From NCBI RefSeq assembly GCF_001517085.1, contig NZ_LRAC01000122.1:30979-94978 (forward strand): 64,000 nucleotides of DNA, written 5' to 3'. The notes beneath the pieces were generated by a model that was given only the letters and a program-made list of their open reading frames with translations, was not told the origin of the DNA and did not search any database. Position numbers and translations under genes: made by a program. Of the stretch, positions 63,118 to 64,000 are shown in pieces. Source of the stretch: Paenibacillus sp. DMB5. GTDB lineage: Bacteria > Bacillota > Bacilli > Paenibacillales > Paenibacillaceae. Position 1 is the stretch's first letter. Each line of letters opens with the position of its first letter.

Positions 63118-64000
63118 GTGAAGCCGATTCTATTAAAATTATCCGGATTGCAGAGCTACAGGGAGCAGCAGGAGATAGATTTTGCCAGTCTGACCGAGAC
63201 AGGGCTGTTCGGGATTTTTGGCCCGACAGGCAGCGGCAAGTCCAGCCTGCTGGATGCCATAACGCTGGCGATGTACGGCAAGGTGGAGCGTGCAGTGAAC
63301 GGTACGCAGGGAATCATGAACCATTCCGAGGATCAGCTTAGCGTGGCCTTTACCTTTGAGCTGGTCTCCTCTTCAGGCCCCCGCCGCTTCAGGGTGGAAC
63401 GGAAGTTTAAACGCACCGGCGATCAGTCGGTCAGCAATACGATCAGCCGTTTCATTGAGCTTACGGAGGACGGCGATCATGTCCTGGCAGACAAGCTGGC
63501 TGATGTTACCCGCTGTGTGGAGGAGCATATCGGGCTCAAGATGGATGATTTCACCCGGGCGGTAGTGCTGCCGCAGGGCAAATTCGCCGAGTTCCTGTCG
63601 CTGCGGGGTGTCGACCGCAGACAGATGCTCCAGCGGCTGTTCCACCTGGAGCAGTACGGGGATCAGCTGGCGCTGAAGCTCAGCCGCAGGGTCAAGGACA
63701 ATGAGGCTGCGCTGCGCGCACTGGAGGCTGAGCAGCAGGGGCTTGGCAGCGCCGGCAAAGCGGACGTGGAGGCGGCGGAAGTGCGGCTTACGGAAGCGGC
63801 CCGCCGCGCGGAGGAGTGCCGGAGGCTGCTGGAGGAAGCCCAGCAGCGTTCAGACCGCTTCGCGAAGATCCGCGAACTGCAGGAGGAGCGCACCCGCCGC
63901 GAGGCTAAGCGGCAGGCGCTGCTTGCCCAGGAGGACGGTATCCTCCTCCTGGAGCAGAAGCTCGGCCAGGCTGACGAGGCCGAGCAGCGGCTGGCTGTGC
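63118..64000 (+). CDS. sbcC: Exonuclease subunit SbcC (Rad50-like), N-terminal part
   Basis: SMC-like ATPase half of SbcCD; only the first 294 codons are in the window. The GTG start at 63118 follows GGGGAGGTG and reads MKPILLKLSGLQSYREQQEIDF. Walker A is GIFGPTGSGKSSLLDAITLAMYG, then RAVVLPQGKFAEFLSLRGVDRRQMLQRLFHLEQYG (the SbcC Q-loop region). The long coiled coil begins at about residue 185 (LKLSRRVKDNEAALRALEAEQQG). The coding pattern is intact to the window edge. Confidence 0.95.
   Translation, partial: MKPILLKLSGLQSYREQQEIDFASLTETGLFGIFGPTGSGKSSLLDAITLAMYGKVERAVNGTQGIMNHSEDQLSVAFTFELVSSSGPRRFRVERKFKRTGDQSVSNTISRFIELTEDGDHVLADKLADVTRCVEEHIGLKMDDFTRAVVLPQGKFAEFLSLRGVDRRQMLQRLFHLEQYGDQLALKLSRRVKDNEAALRALEAEQQGLGSAGKADVEAAEVRLTEAARRAEECRRLLEEAQQRSDRFAKIRELQEERTRREAKRQALLAQEDGILLLEQKLGQADEAEQRLAV

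Overview
The window reads as a chromosomal segment of a Paenibacillus-like endospore-forming Firmicute. The grounds are strong AGGAGG-type ribosome binding sites with frequent GTG and TTG starts, sporulation genes (gpr, spoIIP), an HrcA/CIRCE-controlled heat-shock operon, an exported protease ending in S-layer homology domains, several ECF sigma factors, moderate GC content, and the holA-rpsT-gpr-spoIIP-lepA-hemW-hrcA-grpE-dnaK-dnaJ gene order typical of the Bacillales. The genus is my inference from style and synteny.

Layout. 1-3551 (minus): a LacI-type regulator followed by two half-transporter ABC exporter genes, each broken by one missing base. 3737-5473: an ECF sigma factor and membrane partner. 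5591-9018: a 2-keto-3-deoxygluconate module (kdgR-like regulator, kdgK kinase, KDPG aldolase). 9195-11528: a small unknown protein, then a second ECF sigma factor with a zinc-finger anti-sigma factor. 11903-26721: the conserved core block from holA to dnaJ, with an added ArgA-like acetyltransferase and two unknown membrane proteins; spoIIP is frameshifted in a T6 run. 26890-39456: a more variable block lying between dnaJ and prmA, which are adjacent in Bacillus subtilis. It holds a large cell-surface subtilase, small stress-type proteins, a soluble PAS-methyl-accepting protein, an MHYT-PAS-GGDEF-EAL protein, a third ECF sigma factor with a frameshifted anti-sigma gene, and tag. 39608-43569: prmA, an M50 protease, rsmE and mtaB. 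43935-50104: a Nudix hydrolase, an exported protein made of Ig-like repeats, and an ECF-type vitamin/metabolite importer (S component, double ATPase, EcfT). 50213-54036: a Na/Pi-type transporter, an rRNA methyltransferase, an array of hairpin repeats, and a decayed AraC regulator plus another remnant. 54236-64000: addB-addA-sbcD-sbcC, the double-strand-break end-processing operon, whose last gene runs off the window.

How it works together. The window is mostly housekeeping: replication and repair (holA, tag, addAB, sbcCD), translation (rpsT, lepA, prmA, rsmE, mtaB, rlmI-like), protein folding under HrcA control, and sporulation. Onto this are added envelope sensing (three ECF sigma/anti-sigma pairs, c-di-GMP and chemosensory-type proteins) and uptake or catabolism modules.

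The most unusual signals are non-coding. A stem-loop leader with an invariant 37-nt arm-to-arm offset occurs three times, and two copies run directly into the Shine-Dalgarno sequences of gpr and prmA. There is a four-unit, about 51-bp hairpin array at 52750-52940. A pair of 6-5-6 inverted repeats is positioned on the promoter of the LacI-type regulator. Four otherwise intact genes each lack exactly one base, which could be consensus errors or real decay; raw reads would decide.
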